A stretch of DNA of 33,709 bases from a virus: positions 1-33,709 of IMG/VR virus record IMGVR_UViG_3300023184_000339; one strand, given 5' to 3'. Under the pieces are notes generated by a model. The model searched no databases, was not told the origin of the DNA, and worked only from the letters and a program-made list of their open reading frames with translations. This document shows positions 20,314 through 30,227 of the stretch, one piece after another; within the stretch, counting starts at the first letter, position 1; every line of letters begins with the position of its first letter. A program made the translations under genes and the position numbers.

Positions 20314-23300
20314 TAAATCACTCCACTACCTGGTGCAGTACGAATATTGGTACTGGTCAATGCTGTGATCACTTCCACACTGCTGACCCCAGCAGCATTA
20401 ACGAAGATTTCACTAGGAGTGCTGCGGATTTCGTACAAGTCACCAAAGCTCTTTAACGGATCTAACGGAACCAATACCACTGAGCTCACAATACCGCCCA
20501 TATTTGCATGAATATATGCTGCCAATTCAGAGAAATAAAATGTATCACCAAAGTCCCATTTGTCTATGGTAAAATAGTTGTTCAAATTTGCCACCACAAG
20601 ATTTTTAATTTCACTTTCACTGGCTGTGGAGTTAGCGGCACGAATAACTTTGATAGTGGCTCGCAGTTCGGGTGCAGCCTTGGGACCAAACAATGGTTTG
20701 AATATCACGCTGTTGACCACAATGTTATCACTGATCATTTTGTAATCGTTAAGTCCTTGGTATGCAGTACTCAGTTCGTTGATGGTAGGCAATGGTGGAT
20801 AAGGCACTGTGTCTGTGGTGTCTCGTACCCAATTTTGATATGCAGTATAATAACTTTGTGTGACCACATAAAGATCAATAATATTGGTTGTACCTGGATC
20901 AATTCTACTGGTCAGTGGAGCATTGTGACGATACTGATAGTATATGCTCTGGCGGCCAACTCTGGCCACCCACTCAACTGTTACATCAGTCAGTGTTCTC
21001 ACACCAGTTGTGGTTACTGACAACAGGTAGAACGCACCTGTGGTTCCGGCTGCTGGACCTACATAGTTTATTTGACCATAGGCATAGAATACTTGTCCGG
21101 GCAAGAATTCTGACTTGTAGGCTTCAATGTCATCTAAGGTAGCAAAATTTGCATTCACACGCTCAGGTTCTACCAATAGATAACGTTGTAAATTATCAAA
21201 GTCCACAGTTTTCTCAAAGAACACATACTTGGTAGTTGAATTTACATCAGGTGCCACAATCTCATTAAAGAAATCTGGATCATCTGCAACTCCGTCGGAG
21301 TCTGAGTCCTGATAACTTACTATCACCTGAAAGTCATCCACAAAACCGTCGCTGGCCACTGGCTGCCCAATAATGCTCAATGTGATGTCACCAGGCAGCG
21401 GTACATTGCTATCTGGTCGAGAATTAGTTTTTAAAACTTTCACATAGTCACTGATCACAGTGCCGGTGCGACTGTCGTATATGCGTTGATTTGTTTCAAA
21501 GAAGAATCTAGTTTGTAATACGCTACCAAACGAGTATACCAGTGCTCTGCTGGTCACTGTGTACTTGGTTCCGTCTGTGATAAATTTAATCAGCCAAGAT
21601 TCATCAGCATTGGTGTTTGAAGTATCTTGTGCATTGGCCAAACTAAAGTCATTGGTATCAGTGTTTAAGTTGGTTGATGTGATCAAATACCATGTGGCAG
21701 TTTCGTTATCATATCCCAAACCAAAGTTACGATATAAAATAATTTGCTCTGCAATGCTATTTTCCAAGCTAGGTGTCAAATCAGTTACTAGAATAGGAAT
21801 AACTTCTGTGGGAATTGCGCCAGTAGGAATAAAGTTGTTTAACACCACTGGTCCTGAGCCATTGCTGAAATTGCCAAGACCTTGATTGGTACCATCAAGA
21901 TAAATGGCACTAGGACTTGCCCATACTGTTAGTTTTTCGTCAGCGCGAGTAGGTTCTCCCAACTGCAATCGATTGTTGGAATCAAAATAATAGCCAGCTG
22001 GCGCTGCAAATTTTATCAACGAACTCACTTGAATGTACTTGGCATTGCTACTGCTGTAACTGCCTATTGGAACAGGTACATCAGCAAAATTTTGAAAGTA
22101 TCCCGACGTTTCATTGGCCAATGTAGTGCTTTGATGCCATGTTAGATTGAGTGGCGTAAGACTTGGGCGCGGAAAATTAGCATAGTAAAATTGTATAAAA
22201 CTGTTTTTCACTAATAATGGTTCTACACTATTGGCCAATATGCTGGCAATGTCATTGCGATTTATCCAGGTAAAGAAGAATGTGGGCAGTTGATTTTCTT
22301 CCCATAACGCACCATCACTGCCAAAACTGTTTGTAGACGAATACTTGCCGGTGTTATCCACTAGATCAAGATAACGACTGGTTCCAATAGATGCACGGTT
22401 CAATGCTTTGGATTTGATAATTGAATTGTACAAGGTAAAGGGAAAATTATTGTAATCTTCTCCGTTGACCATGCGATTCTGTGTGTAGTAACGAGCTGGC
22501 GCACGTTGTTTAATTTCGTCCAGTGTTTCTCTAGGTTGTGCATTGCTTACTGGTGTGGTGATACCACAGGTGAATGTCACAGTTTCCAGTTGTCCTGTAC
22601 GGCTGATGTAGCTGATAGGAATCACTACATTTTGCATTTCTTCTGGATTGATAATGTATGACAATCCGTTGCTGGCTCGTACATAGCATCTGAACAACCC
22701 CACCGGGATTGTGCTAAACACGCCGTCGCCGAATGTCAGTGTGATCTGATCATTGGATCTACTGGTTACTGAAAACAATTTTCTTTGATCAGGAGCCAGT
22801 TGTTCTGTTGCAGCAGCAAAAACACTTTCTACAAACTTCCACTGGTACTGTATGTTTCCCACAGTATCCAATTGAAACAACCAACGATCTTGATTGTTAA
22901 CGCCTTCAATATTGATTGGTACCACGCGATTGGCCACACGCTCACCTAGATTGAAGTCTTGATTTTGCAACACACCTTGTTTGAAGTAAAAGAAGTATCC
23001 TGTGTCAGCTGCGGAAAATCCCAGTTGATCGTTTCGAAACAACAAATTGAAAATACCATTAGCAATAGGACTAGGTTCGTATACATAATCTTCTCCCACA
23101 CTAGTTGAGCTTACAGCTTCAAATGGCATGTTTACTCCGTCTACCACAGAAGTGTATGGTATTACTGGCAGGAAGCCTGGCACCAGGTTGACACCGTATT
23201 CTGCGGTGTCAACCCCCAAGATTGTTTGACGGTTGCCAGGTTTCCCCACACGCTGAGTGTTTACCAAACATGCATTAATGATTGCTGTGAACTGTTCTTG

Positions 23301-23756
23301 CCAGTTAAAGTTGGTAGGATCATTCCAATTTATAGTAACATTGCTTAGATTAATACCGTTGAAATCATAAACATTTTCTGTGGTTTGAATGCTGAATACT
23401 TTGAGGTAGCCCTGCGCTGCTTGGTTGCGCTTGGGGGTGTAGCTCACAAGATTTGCCAATTTTACCACAGAGTCTCTGCGCTCTGCGGTGTCTAGATAGT
23501 TTTCTCGTGTGTTTAGATCATTGCGGAAGGACAGCGCCTGTCCCATAAACGCCATTACATCTAGTAATGCAATGAATTCTGAGCTTTCAATGTAGTCATT
23601 GTAGCTTTCTGGGTAGTATTGACGTATGTAATCTACAAAACTTTTTCGCAGAGTCTCAAAGTCGTAGCTTTGAAAGTCAGCTTCGCGATAAGTTTGATAG
23701 ATGCGCTTCCAATCTTCAACGCCAAATATTACTGTTTGTCTTGTAGTGCGTGCCAT
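20313..23756 (-). CDS. gp6: Baseplate wedge protein gp6, enlarged (1,147 aa)
   Basis: The N-terminal region [20 protein letters not shown] (about 59-78), followed by [20 protein letters not shown], is characteristic of T4-like gp6/baseplate J-type wedge proteins, where gp6 dimers form the inner ring of the baseplate. The C-terminal end ([20 protein letters not shown], then [13 protein letters not shown]) fits the ring-contacting end of gp6. T4 gp6 is 660 residues, so this one has about 490 extra, mostly beta-rich material between N- and C-terminal parts. That insert includes a [13 protein letters not shown] loop near 815-828, similar to calcium-binding acidic loops. Its position directly after gp25 and before the giant gene matches T4 order (25, 6, 7, 8). 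A late-promoter box lies at 23773-23780. The ribosome-binding site is weak (ACGGAT). Confidence 0.9.
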   Translation of the reverse strand: MARTTRQTVIFGVEDWKRIYQTYREADFQSYDFETLRKSFVDYIRQYYPESYNDYIESSEFIALLDVMAFMGQALSFRNDLNTRENYLDTAERRDSVVKLANLVSYTPKRNQAAQGYLKVFSIQTTENVYDFNGINLSNVTINWNDPTNFNWQEQFTAIINACLVNTQRVGKPGNRQTILGVDTAEYGVNLVPGFLPVIPYTSVVDGVNMPFEAVSSTSVGEDYVYEPSPIANGIFNLLFRNDQLGFSAADTGYFFYFKQGVLQNQDFNLGERVANRVVPINIEGVNNQDRWLFQLDTVGNIQYQWKFVESVFAAATEQLAPDQRKLFSVTSRSNDQITLTFGDGVFSTIPVGLFRCYVRASNGLSYIINPEEMQNVVIPISYISRTGQLETVTFTCGITTPVSNAQPRETLDEIKQRAPARYYTQNRMVNGEDYNNFPFTLYNSIIKSKALNRASIGTSRYLDLVDNTGKYSSTNSFGSDGALWEENQLPTFFFTWINRNDIASILANSVEPLLVKNSFIQFYYANFPRPSLTPLNLTWHQSTTLANETSGYFQNFADVPVPIGSYSSSNAKYIQVSSLIKFAAPAGYYFDSNNRLQLGEPTRADEKLTVWASPSAIYLDGTNQGLGNFSNGSGPVVLNNFIPTGAIPTEVIPILVTDLTPSLENSIAEQIILYRNFGLGYDNETATWYLITSTNLNTDTNDFSLANAQDTSNTNADESWLIKFITDGTKYTVTSRALVYSFGSVLQTRFFFETNQRIYDSRTGTVISDYVKVLKTNSRPDSNVPLPGDITLSIIGQPVASDGFVDDFQVIVSYQDSDSDGVADDPDFFNEIVAPDVNSTTKYVFFEKTVDFDNLQRYLLVEPERVNANFATLDDIEAYKSEFLPGQVFYAYGQINYVGPAAGTTGAFYLLSVTTTGVRTLTDVTVEWVARVGRQSIYYQYRHNAPLTSRIDPGTTNIIDLYVVTQSYYTAYQNWVRDTTDTVPYPPLPTINELSTAYQGLNDYKMISDNIVVNSVIFKPLFGPKAAPELRATIKVIRAANSTASESEIKNLVVANLNNYFTIDKWDFGDTFYFSELAAYIHANMGGIVSSVVLVPLDPLKSFGDLYEIRSTPSEIFVNAAGVSSVEVITALTSTNIRTAPGSGVI

Positions 23757-23772
23757 GATAATCCGTTTGATT

Positions 23773-23780
23773 TATTTATG
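23773..23780 (-). promoter_or_regulatory. T4-late-type promoter before gp6
   Basis: CATAAATA on the minus strand, seven of eight positions of TATAAATA, inside the 43-base gap between gp25 and gp6 and 16 bases before the gp6 ATG. It would give a very short leader. It would also let gp6 and the giant gene be made in larger amounts than the genes upstream. Confidence 0.6.
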
Positions 23781-23799
23781 GAAAAAATAAACGGCTTAG

Positions 23800-24174
23800 T
23801 TATACGTAACTGGCTCGTCGTTGTTCTTGATCAAAAAAGATACTTAGTCGTTCAACATCAGTGCTGGGCACAATCTGAAGTTCCAGTTCAATCAATATAC
23901 CATTTTCCTGAGGATACATATTTGCGCTGTAGATTGAGATCCTAGGGTCGCCGCCTGCTACACGTTGAACTTCGGCTAAAATTGCTCGTTCAGTGGTGGT
24001 GTCTTGAGATTCAAACACATAATCATAGATTACTGTGCCGTAGCCCGGACGTCCGGGCAATTGTCCTTGCCGAATACCAAATGCATTCAGCAGATCACGT
24101 TTGACCAATTCAAAGTCAGTTAGTGTGAATTTTTTATATCTGTCAATGGTGCTGAATCCAATAAATGTGCTCAT
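23800..24174 (-). CDS. gp25: Baseplate wedge protein gp25
   Basis: A 124-residue protein, close to the 132 residues of T4 gp25. Diagnostic features are the central Gly-rich turn GQLPGRPGYGTVIYDYVFES (37-56), a helix with AEVQRV, and D76-P77-R78 at the place of the conserved Glu-Pro-Arg that in T4 ties gp25 into the wedge core bundle with gp6 and gp53. The last third is a beta sheet (ILIELELQIV), as in the gp25/TssE family. gp25 joins the wedge to the sheath and helps start sheath polymerisation. Only seven bases separate its ATG from the stop of the preceding gene. There is no clear ribosome-binding site. Confidence 0.92.
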   Translation of the reverse strand: MSTFIGFSTIDRYKKFTLTDFELVKRDLLNAFGIRQGQLPGRPGYGTVIYDYVFESQDTTTERAILAEVQRVAGGDPRISIYSANMYPQENGILIELELQIVPSTDVERLSIFFDQEQRRASYV

Positions 24175-24181
24175 GCTTTAT

Positions 24182-25624
24182 TTAGTGCTCTGAAAGTGCA
24201 AATCCAAGGTTAGGCAGATTGCGTAGATATTTTATAGTTTCAGCAATAAAATCAAGAATGCGATTACTTCTTTTTTTGATGTGAGTGTATTCAGTAAGAT
24301 ATGTTTCTCGAAGATCGTAAGGAGATGCAGACTCCAACTCATAATAAGGATTAAGTGTGGATGAATAGGCTTCTGCATAAAGTGTATTCAATTCTTTTAA
24401 TTTTTCTTTGATTTGGTCAGACGGGTCATCGGCCTGTACCTGACTGCTGATAGTTTTGCTCAAGCTCTCAAGTTTATCAAGTTCAGCTTTGCTGGCAGCA
24501 ATGGCGGCTTTTAATTTTTGTTCAGCAGTGGCTTCTTTTGCCGGCTCTGGCAGCAACGGTAATCCTCTGTTGGCTCGTTCTTCGTTCACGCGATTTAACA
24601 CCAATTCATCTGTGCCATTGTATGTCAAATCTTCATCTTTTGTGTTAGAATAAAAACTGCCTGGGTTGATCTTTGGTATCTTAGAATCGCCAATGATACT
24701 GGCAACACCAGCATTAAGCGTGGCACGATCTACTGTTTTGGCAAAACCTTTGGCTTTTTGTATACCAGCTTGTAGAGGATTGCCACCGCCGGCTAACTCA
24801 GCATTTGCTTCGGCAAACGACTGAGAGAAGTCTGCTTGTTTTGCAGTTTCATTTAGCTGATTGACTAGGTCCCCGGGTGCCTGCCCCTTGGCCCAGTCCA
24901 TGGTAGGACCAGTTCCAAATTTAGTGGCGTTTTGCAACAACGGTCCTAGTTTTTCAGCACTCTCAGTACCGTCTATAGCACCCAGTTGTTTGAGCTGACT
25001 TAAATTTGAATCCATCAGGCCTTGTTGTACTTTGCCTTGCAAATTGGCATCACCTAACACTTTGGCAAGGCTAGTGGCGCCGGCTACACCAGTCCACACT
25101 GCAGGGCTTTGCAAAATGCTGGTTAGTTGTGAAGGGGTTTGCGCAACTTGTTCAGCAACACCTGGCTTGATCAGTCCCGACAGTTGCAATTGATTGGCGT
25201 CTAACCCAAACTTGCCCAGACCTTTTTCATTGGTTATCACGTCTGATGCTTGACCAACTGCGGCGCCGGCTTGACTTACTAGACCTTGCACTTGTGTGGG
25301 ATTCAATGTGCCAATGTTCACTTGACTTACTGACTGTCCCACAAAATCAGCTGCCCCAATAGGGTTGTTGATTGGCACACCTTTAAGGGCTGGAAATGAT
25401 CCTGCAATAGATTGCAAGTTGGGATTCAACTGAGATACTGCTGTACCCAGCCCAGCAGCTGCCTGAGTGGCAGCACTAAGAGAGTCTCCAACTTTGAGTC
25501 CGGCCAAGCTGCCAGTGTTAAGTTGTTTTTCAAAAATAGCTTTGGCTTGATCGTATGTTCCTTCAGGAGGACCTTTGACCTCTATTTCTTGACCGTCAGG
25601 TGTGGTAAATTTAAAGATGCTCAT
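24182..25624 (-). CDS. Putative virion/baseplate-associated protein (480 aa), unrecognised
   Basis: I start it at ATG 25624, which overlaps the gp5 stop as ATGA; an in-frame ATG seven codons upstream (25645) lies inside gp5 and is less likely. The N-terminus, FKFTTPDGQEIEVKGPPEGT then YDQAKAIF, is a short beta/helix motif found at the start of many phage proteins. Residues about 45-300 are Ala/Gln/Gly/Leu-rich with few aromatic residues and low complexity. A charged helical stretch rich in Lys and Glu (about 355-430) is likely coiled coil, and the last 60 residues are Tyr-, Arg- and Leu-rich. Its place between gp5 and gp25 implies a baseplate, tail-length or assembly role. It is not identifiable as gp29 or gp26 from sequence. 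Confidence 0.75.
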   Translation of the reverse strand: MSIFKFTTPDGQEIEVKGPPEGTYDQAKAIFEKQLNTGSLAGLKVGDSLSAATQAAAGLGTAVSQLNPNLQSIAGSFPALKGVPINNPIGAADFVGQSVSQVNIGTLNPTQVQGLVSQAGAAVGQASDVITNEKGLGKFGLDANQLQLSGLIKPGVAEQVAQTPSQLTSILQSPAVWTGVAGATSLAKVLGDANLQGKVQQGLMDSNLSQLKQLGAIDGTESAEKLGPLLQNATKFGTGPTMDWAKGQAPGDLVNQLNETAKQADFSQSFAEANAELAGGGNPLQAGIQKAKGFAKTVDRATLNAGVASIIGDSKIPKINPGSFYSNTKDEDLTYNGTDELVLNRVNEERANRGLPLLPEPAKEATAEQKLKAAIAASKAELDKLESLSKTISSQVQADDPSDQIKEKLKELNTLYAEAYSSTLNPYYELESASPYDLRETYLTEYTHIKKRSNRILDFIAETIKYLRNLPNLGFALSEH

Positions 25625-27120
25625 GACTTTGCCTGTAGCTCCCATCCACTTGGCACTGGTTCAGCAGTTGGCGGTGGCGGTGGCGGTCCTTCACTAAACG
25701 CCACTTTTACATCTACCCCTTCGTTGTGATAGCTGTAAGGCTCATGTGTGGGTGCTCGTGTAACAATGCTTTCTAATGCATCTGCGTCTGTCTGCCAACC
25801 AGTGCTGTAATCAAATGTAACGTCATCCATGATGCGTTTTGGAAATAACTTGGGCACATTCACAGTGCCTGCTGATCCTCCGTTTAGATCAATTCTGCCA
25901 GCTGTTAATGCCAGCCCGCTGCCTGCGCCCCAGCCGCCTGATGCGCTTTTTAGCGTAAGGCTGCCGTCAGCACGTATGCCCAATTCACCGGAACTGTACA
26001 TGGTAATTGATTTTTCTGCGGCAAAATTCATAGAAGCAACTGCGCCAATATTGGTGTCAACATTGCTTTTCATGTTTATGTTGCGTCCGGCAAACATGTT
26101 GATGTCTCTGTCAGCATGCAAATTAATGTCGCCCTGTGTGCGAACATTTACTGAGTTTGTTGAGTAGATATCTACTGTGCCTTCGCTACCCAGCTCTAAC
26201 CAAGTTTGTCCATTGGCATGTGCAATGTATATGAAGTTGTTGGAGTCATTCATCATGATCTGATGACCCTTGGCAGTTCTCAAACGGAACAGTGCATCAT
26301 CGCCGTCAAGATTACCATCATCCATCACAAAAGTATGGCCGCCTTGTCGACCAATTACTTTAACATCCTGAGGGTTTACTGTGCCTTCACTTAACTGTTG
26401 TCTAATGGTAGCAGGATTTAATCCGCCTGAATAGATTGGCTTGCCAGGTGTAGAAATTCCATAAACTGTACTTGGACTTTCTCTTTGTGCTGTGGACCCA
26501 ATGGGACCACGTTGGATATCTTTGTCCAGACCTTGCTGAAAAAGTATTGCTGCCTGCACACTATGAACTGGTTTGGGCTGATCAAAGAATCTTGCATTTT
26601 CGTCAATTTGCTTGTTGTCTGAATTGATTTCAGTCACAGGCAGTTGTGGTGCTCCGGCAAAGTAGGCTTCTTGTGCTTTGTTTTGTGTGCGATAGTCAGC
26701 CACAGCACCTATGGCCGGAATCATGTGATTGAGACCAATTTCGGGTACACACCCCACATAATAACCTTGACTGGGATCACCGTTTACAAAGAAACATAGT
26801 ACACTGGTATTGAGGTCTGGCGGAGTAAACCACATGCCATAGCTTTGTTGATTGCCAGGATAAGTTCCAACTCCGTCAATGGTACTCTCTTTAGGAGTAA
26901 GTCCATAAAATGGCGGCAGGTAGTTTACATATCTCCATGTCATGGGATCTTCTGGATTGGTTGAAAATTGTTTGATAAAAACTTGCAACTGTCCACTGCG
27001 TTTGCTGTCAATGTTATTTTTGACCACACCAATGAACGGCCCAAATTCAGTTGGTGTGCCGCCGCGGTCATTTCTAAAGTTTGGTGATCTACCTGATTTG
27101 CGTTCTATGTTTTCTGCCAT
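25621..27120 (-). CDS. gp5: Baseplate hub/needle protein gp5-type, without lysozyme domain
   Basis: A 499-residue protein. Residues about 27-130 look like the gp5/VgrG OB-fold (FIGVVKNNIDSKRSGQLQVF, then MWFTPPDLNTSVLCFFVNGD). About 235-290 is the entry to the needle (GRQGGHTFVMDDGN, RLRTAKGHQIMMNDS). About 290-410 has the alternating hydrophobic pattern of the triple-stranded beta-helix, for example GDINLHADRDINMFAGRNIN. The C-terminus has a six-proline run (near 485). T4 gp5 carries a lysozyme domain between OB-fold and needle; here this is a linker of about 100 residues without lysozyme-like motifs. The protein would form the membrane-piercing spike on the hub. AAGGAAAC precedes the ATG at 27120, and the gene's stop overlaps the next start. 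Confidence 0.85.
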   Translation of the reverse strand: MAENIERKSGRSPNFRNDRGGTPTEFGPFIGVVKNNIDSKRSGQLQVFIKQFSTNPEDPMTWRYVNYLPPFYGLTPKESTIDGVGTYPGNQQSYGMWFTPPDLNTSVLCFFVNGDPSQGYYVGCVPEIGLNHMIPAIGAVADYRTQNKAQEAYFAGAPQLPVTEINSDNKQIDENARFFDQPKPVHSVQAAILFQQGLDKDIQRGPIGSTAQRESPSTVYGISTPGKPIYSGGLNPATIRQQLSEGTVNPQDVKVIGRQGGHTFVMDDGNLDGDDALFRLRTAKGHQIMMNDSNNFIYIAHANGQTWLELGSEGTVDIYSTNSVNVRTQGDINLHADRDINMFAGRNINMKSNVDTNIGAVASMNFAAEKSITMYSSGELGIRADGSLTLKSASGGWGAGSGLALTAGRIDLNGGSAGTVNVPKLFPKRIMDDVTFDYSTGWQTDADALESIVTRAPTHEPYSYHNEGVDVKVAFSEGPPPPPPTAEPVPSGWELQAKS

Positions 27121-27129
27121 TGTGTTTCC

Positions 27130-28863
27130 TTAGCCTGGATTACTGTCTTTGACAATGTTTGGTCCGGTGGTGCGTATGCCAGGCAATGCTGAATCGCTGT
27201 AATTGTTAGTGCCAGCTGCAAATGCTTGTTTTGCTAATTCCAATGCCTCACGCGGATTTTTACCACTGCGGCGTGCTTGTATGTACACCGGACTAGATTG
27301 TAGTTGTGCTGGTGTTGGATCATTTGTTTGTGTCACCGGTCTCAATTGTTGTTGTATGCCACCAGCCAATGGACTTACGTTTGGCTGTTGCATGTTCACA
27401 TGATCTTGTTTGGTTACTACTGTGGAGTTTGCCAAAGTTCCAGCAGCAGATGTTGCCGCTCTAGTTTGTGGCGCAGTGTTTGCTGTGGTTGATTTGACTG
27501 TTCGTCCTCTGTCTGCTGGTTTTTTATAGTCAGTCTGCAGCCATGATCCTTCTAGATCTTGACTGAATCTGCCACTTTTAAAAGTACTAGTCACTTTGGT
27601 AAGAACATAACTCACTGCATCTTGTGTTACTCCAGCAGCACCCTTAGATCGATCAGCAAATGCATTGTTTTTTCCAGGATCTAAAAGACCAGTTTGCATG
27701 TCGTAATCTGTTGGACGATTAAATGCAATTTCAAAATATGCACCACTTGCAGTTATGTTGACTGTGCCATCAGGTAAAAATGGTGCTGTTGAAAACGTTG
27801 ATTCAGTTATATTGTTCAAAATTGGATTTTGAATCCAAGCAGGATCACCTATCACTGATAATTTAACGCTGGCTAGATCAGCTGTGTACAAATAGTCAGC
27901 TGCATTAGCGCCTGGCTCAAATACTTTTTGATTTTCTGCACCTTGACTGCTTTGATTGCTGTTTTGAAATACATGTTTTTTCCATTGTTCTCGACTGTTG
28001 GTTTTTTGTTTGATGCCGGTGCCGGCGCCTGTAATTGCTTGTGCCCATAACTTGTTGAAATTTTGTTCATATCCTAGTACTTGTGTGTTTTGCCCAGTGA
28101 ACCAATAGTTATAAACTTTATGAACACCTCTAAATTCACCTGGTTCAAAATATTCACTTTGCACGGGAATTTGATAAGGTGTAACTATAAACGTCATTCT
28201 ATAAGCAAAGTCATTGCGAGATTTGTCGTAGTCCAATTGTTCTGCGTTGACTACAATGTTAAACCAAGAAAACTGTTGTGCTGCTTTTCCGTTTTTATCC
28301 CATGTTTGAGTTTTTTCATTCCAAAATACCGCAGACTGGGCTGTTATATAATTGCTGTTTCTAATAACTTGGTCAATAAATTGCACAATCTGTTGGCCAG
28401 CCACAGCGGCTTGTAATCTAACAGTGGTTGCAACACTTTGTTTTTCAGGTAGCGTTTGATCGGCGGCTGTGGTGCCCGGTGTGTCGCCTGATTGCGCTTT
28501 GTCTATTGGTCCCGGTGGCACCACACTAGCTGATGCAATTATAGGGTCAACAAATTTTATTTCGTAAATGTCAGCTACATATCCTTTGTCTTTATACTGC
28601 TCTGCTAATTTTTGTTGATATAAATTAAGAGCTGCAATTAGACCTGTACCTGATGTAGTAACTGATGGCTTTGGTGCTGCACTGGCCTTTAGTGGCGCAC
28701 CAGTAGTAGAATTAATGCCACCACTAGCATTTGTCGTCAGTCGCGGATCATTGAGCATGGTTCCGCGACCACCAACTTGAGTAGCACCAGCCGCACGGGC
28801 AGCATTGGTTATTCGGGGATTACCGACTGCTGCACCACCTCCAGTATTTGCAAATGTCGCCAT
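27130..28863 (-). CDS. Probable baseplate hub protein (577 aa)
   Basis: A 577-residue structural protein. Flexible Ala/Gly/Thr-rich ends flank a folded centre. In the centre (about 195-275) are FSWFNIVVNAEQLDYDKSRN, a further YRMTFIVTPYQIPVQSEYF and GVHKVYNYWFTGQNTQVLGY. This set I associate with hub-type structural proteins encoded immediately before gp5 in T4-like aquatic phages. The C-terminus carries SPVYIQARRSGKNPREALEL (about 528-547). The start overlaps the preceding stop (TAATG) with GGAGGA just before it, and gp5 follows after nine bases. No discrete gp27 gene exists in the window, so this protein, perhaps with the 453-residue neighbour, may form the gp27-equivalent platform. That assignment is inference. 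Confidence 0.7.
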   Translation of the reverse strand: MATFANTGGGAAVGNPRITNAARAAGATQVGGRGTMLNDPRLTTNASGGINSTTGAPLKASAAPKPSVTTSGTGLIAALNLYQQKLAEQYKDKGYVADIYEIKFVDPIIASASVVPPGPIDKAQSGDTPGTTAADQTLPEKQSVATTVRLQAAVAGQQIVQFIDQVIRNSNYITAQSAVFWNEKTQTWDKNGKAAQQFSWFNIVVNAEQLDYDKSRNDFAYRMTFIVTPYQIPVQSEYFEPGEFRGVHKVYNYWFTGQNTQVLGYEQNFNKLWAQAITGAGTGIKQKTNSREQWKKHVFQNSNQSSQGAENQKVFEPGANAADYLYTADLASVKLSVIGDPAWIQNPILNNITESTFSTAPFLPDGTVNITASGAYFEIAFNRPTDYDMQTGLLDPGKNNAFADRSKGAAGVTQDAVSYVLTKVTSTFKSGRFSQDLEGSWLQTDYKKPADRGRTVKSTTANTAPQTRAATSAAGTLANSTVVTKQDHVNMQQPNVSPLAGGIQQQLRPVTQTNDPTPAQLQSSPVYIQARRSGKNPREALELAKQAFAAGTNNYSDSALPGIRTTGPNIVKDSNPG

Positions 28864-30224
28864 TATAGTCCTCCACCACCAAAGGCCATGCCTTGGTCAT
28901 TGACAAGATTTTCGTCTGTGCCGGCAGCCGCTGCGGCTGCTGCTTTGTCGACTGGTGGTGTTGCTTTGACTGGCACATCATTGCGAACTTTATCGCCAGC
29001 TGCATTAGATGCTGTTTGTTGCTGCACTTGCCCAACCAATATGTCACTTACAGTGGCTCCGCTGAAATTAAACTGACTTGGAATACTGCCACGATTGCTG
29101 CTCAAAGCAGTGGCGGTGCTAGGACTGGATCCAGTTACTTTATATTCAATTTGACGATTGCCAACACTTAATTTAATGTCTGTCAATAGGAAGAAAACAA
29201 ACTTTTCAACTGCTGCTTTTCTATCAGTTGAGCCAGTTTTCTGTGCAATAGGATATACCATGTTTCCATTTTCGTCATAGCCATAAAATCTAATCACCAT
29301 GCAAAATGTTGCAGCAGCATAGTTGGCTGTGGTGTCTGATCCAATTTTGCCTGTGGTCTTAAAGAGATCATTGCAGGCTGCAAAAAGGTTTGGGATCAAT
29401 GTTAATCCATTGGGTTCTGTTACTGTGAAAGAGATACTATTAGTTTGAGCAGCGCCTTTGGATTGTGGATTACTGGATAATACTTGCTCTAGTACCAAGT
29501 TATCAATGTAGTAGTCTAGATTAAAATACGGACTGCGACCTGCAGAAGTAGAGGTGCCGTCGGATGCAACTGAGCCTTGGCTGATAGATGCTCCGCCTGA
29601 TTGTGCCAGCAAATAATATCCGTTGAGATCTTTCTTGTCGCTTTTTAATGTTGCGTTGTAGGCATCTGGATTCATGAGATACCAACTTAACGAATAGGTA
29701 TAACTGGCATATTGATCCAGTATGTTGTCTTGAGCAACAATACCGTTACCAGCACCACCGTACAATTCATCCACACGATTTCTCACAGGATTAGAACCTC
29801 GAGGTGCAGTTGCTATGCGTTGATCATCATTGGGTGCTGCAACCCCTGGGCCTCCAATGGGTGCTGAATTGGGACCAGGATCGTATAATTCTCCTGTTTC
29901 AGGATTGCGTTTTAAATTGCTGTACGATCCATCCTCAGCTTGTACAGCAATTCCTTGTGTATTGTTGCGCTCAGTTATGGCCTGCGTTTCTACCGTGGGT
30001 CGAACAGGTGCATTAGTGCCAGCATCGTTGCTTGTGGCCAAAGTAGGTAGTCGCACAGCATTGGTACCTGATCCTTGCCCAGCTGGGGTGATCCTACCTT
30101 CAGGAGTTAGAACTTGTTGTGCATTAGGGGGAAGAACAGAATTGGCATTGTCGTCTCTTGCTGTAGCTCCAGTAGATACAATATCACCTGCACTGGCTGC
30201 GGGGAGAACTCCATTTGTGGCCAT
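28863..30224 (-). CDS. Probable baseplate hub-associated structural protein (453 aa)
   Basis: A 453-residue protein with a disordered first third (Asn, Pro, Thr, Gly). A folded central part follows (about 165-385), including YASYTYSLSWYLMNPDAYNA, RSPYFNLDYYIDNLVLEQVL and VEKFVFFLLTDIKLSVGNRQ. An Ala-rich tail contains DKAAAAAAAG. The motif RGSIPSQFNFSGATVSDILV (near 382-401) recurs, in my memory, in hub-type proteins of aquatic T4-like phages. It sits between the gp53-like gene and the second hub-like gene, overlapping the latter by one base. Three bases separate it from the gp53-like gene. I cannot tell which T4 hub protein it replaces. Confidence 0.65.
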   Translation of the reverse strand: MATNGVLPAASAGDIVSTGATARDDNANSVLPPNAQQVLTPEGRITPAGQGSGTNAVRLPTLATSNDAGTNAPVRPTVETQAITERNNTQGIAVQAEDGSYSNLKRNPETGELYDPGPNSAPIGGPGVAAPNDDQRIATAPRGSNPVRNRVDELYGGAGNGIVAQDNILDQYASYTYSLSWYLMNPDAYNATLKSDKKDLNGYYLLAQSGGASISQGSVASDGTSTSAGRSPYFNLDYYIDNLVLEQVLSSNPQSKGAAQTNSISFTVTEPNGLTLIPNLFAACNDLFKTTGKIGSDTTANYAAATFCMVIRFYGYDENGNMVYPIAQKTGSTDRKAAVEKFVFFLLTDIKLSVGNRQIEYKVTGSSPSTATALSSNRGSIPSQFNFSGATVSDILVGQVQQQTASNAAGDKVRNDVPVKATPPVDKAAAAAAAGTDENLVNDQGMAFGGGGL

Positions 30225-30227
30225 GGT

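Noticed and set aside
24179-24186. ACTAAATA box directly before gp25 as a late promoter
   Set aside because: It includes the stop codon of the preceding gene and ends only four bases before the gp25 ATG, so transcription would begin inside the gene.
25621-25645. Start of the 480-aa gene seven codons upstream at 25645
   Set aside because: It would extend into gp5 and add MGATGKV; the ATG at 25624 gives the standard ATGA overlap and the familiar MSIFKFTTPDG beginning.
25671-25690. GGC/GGT run as a simple-sequence mutational hotspot
   Set aside because: It encodes the six-proline run of gp5; it is short and interrupted, with no sign of instability.
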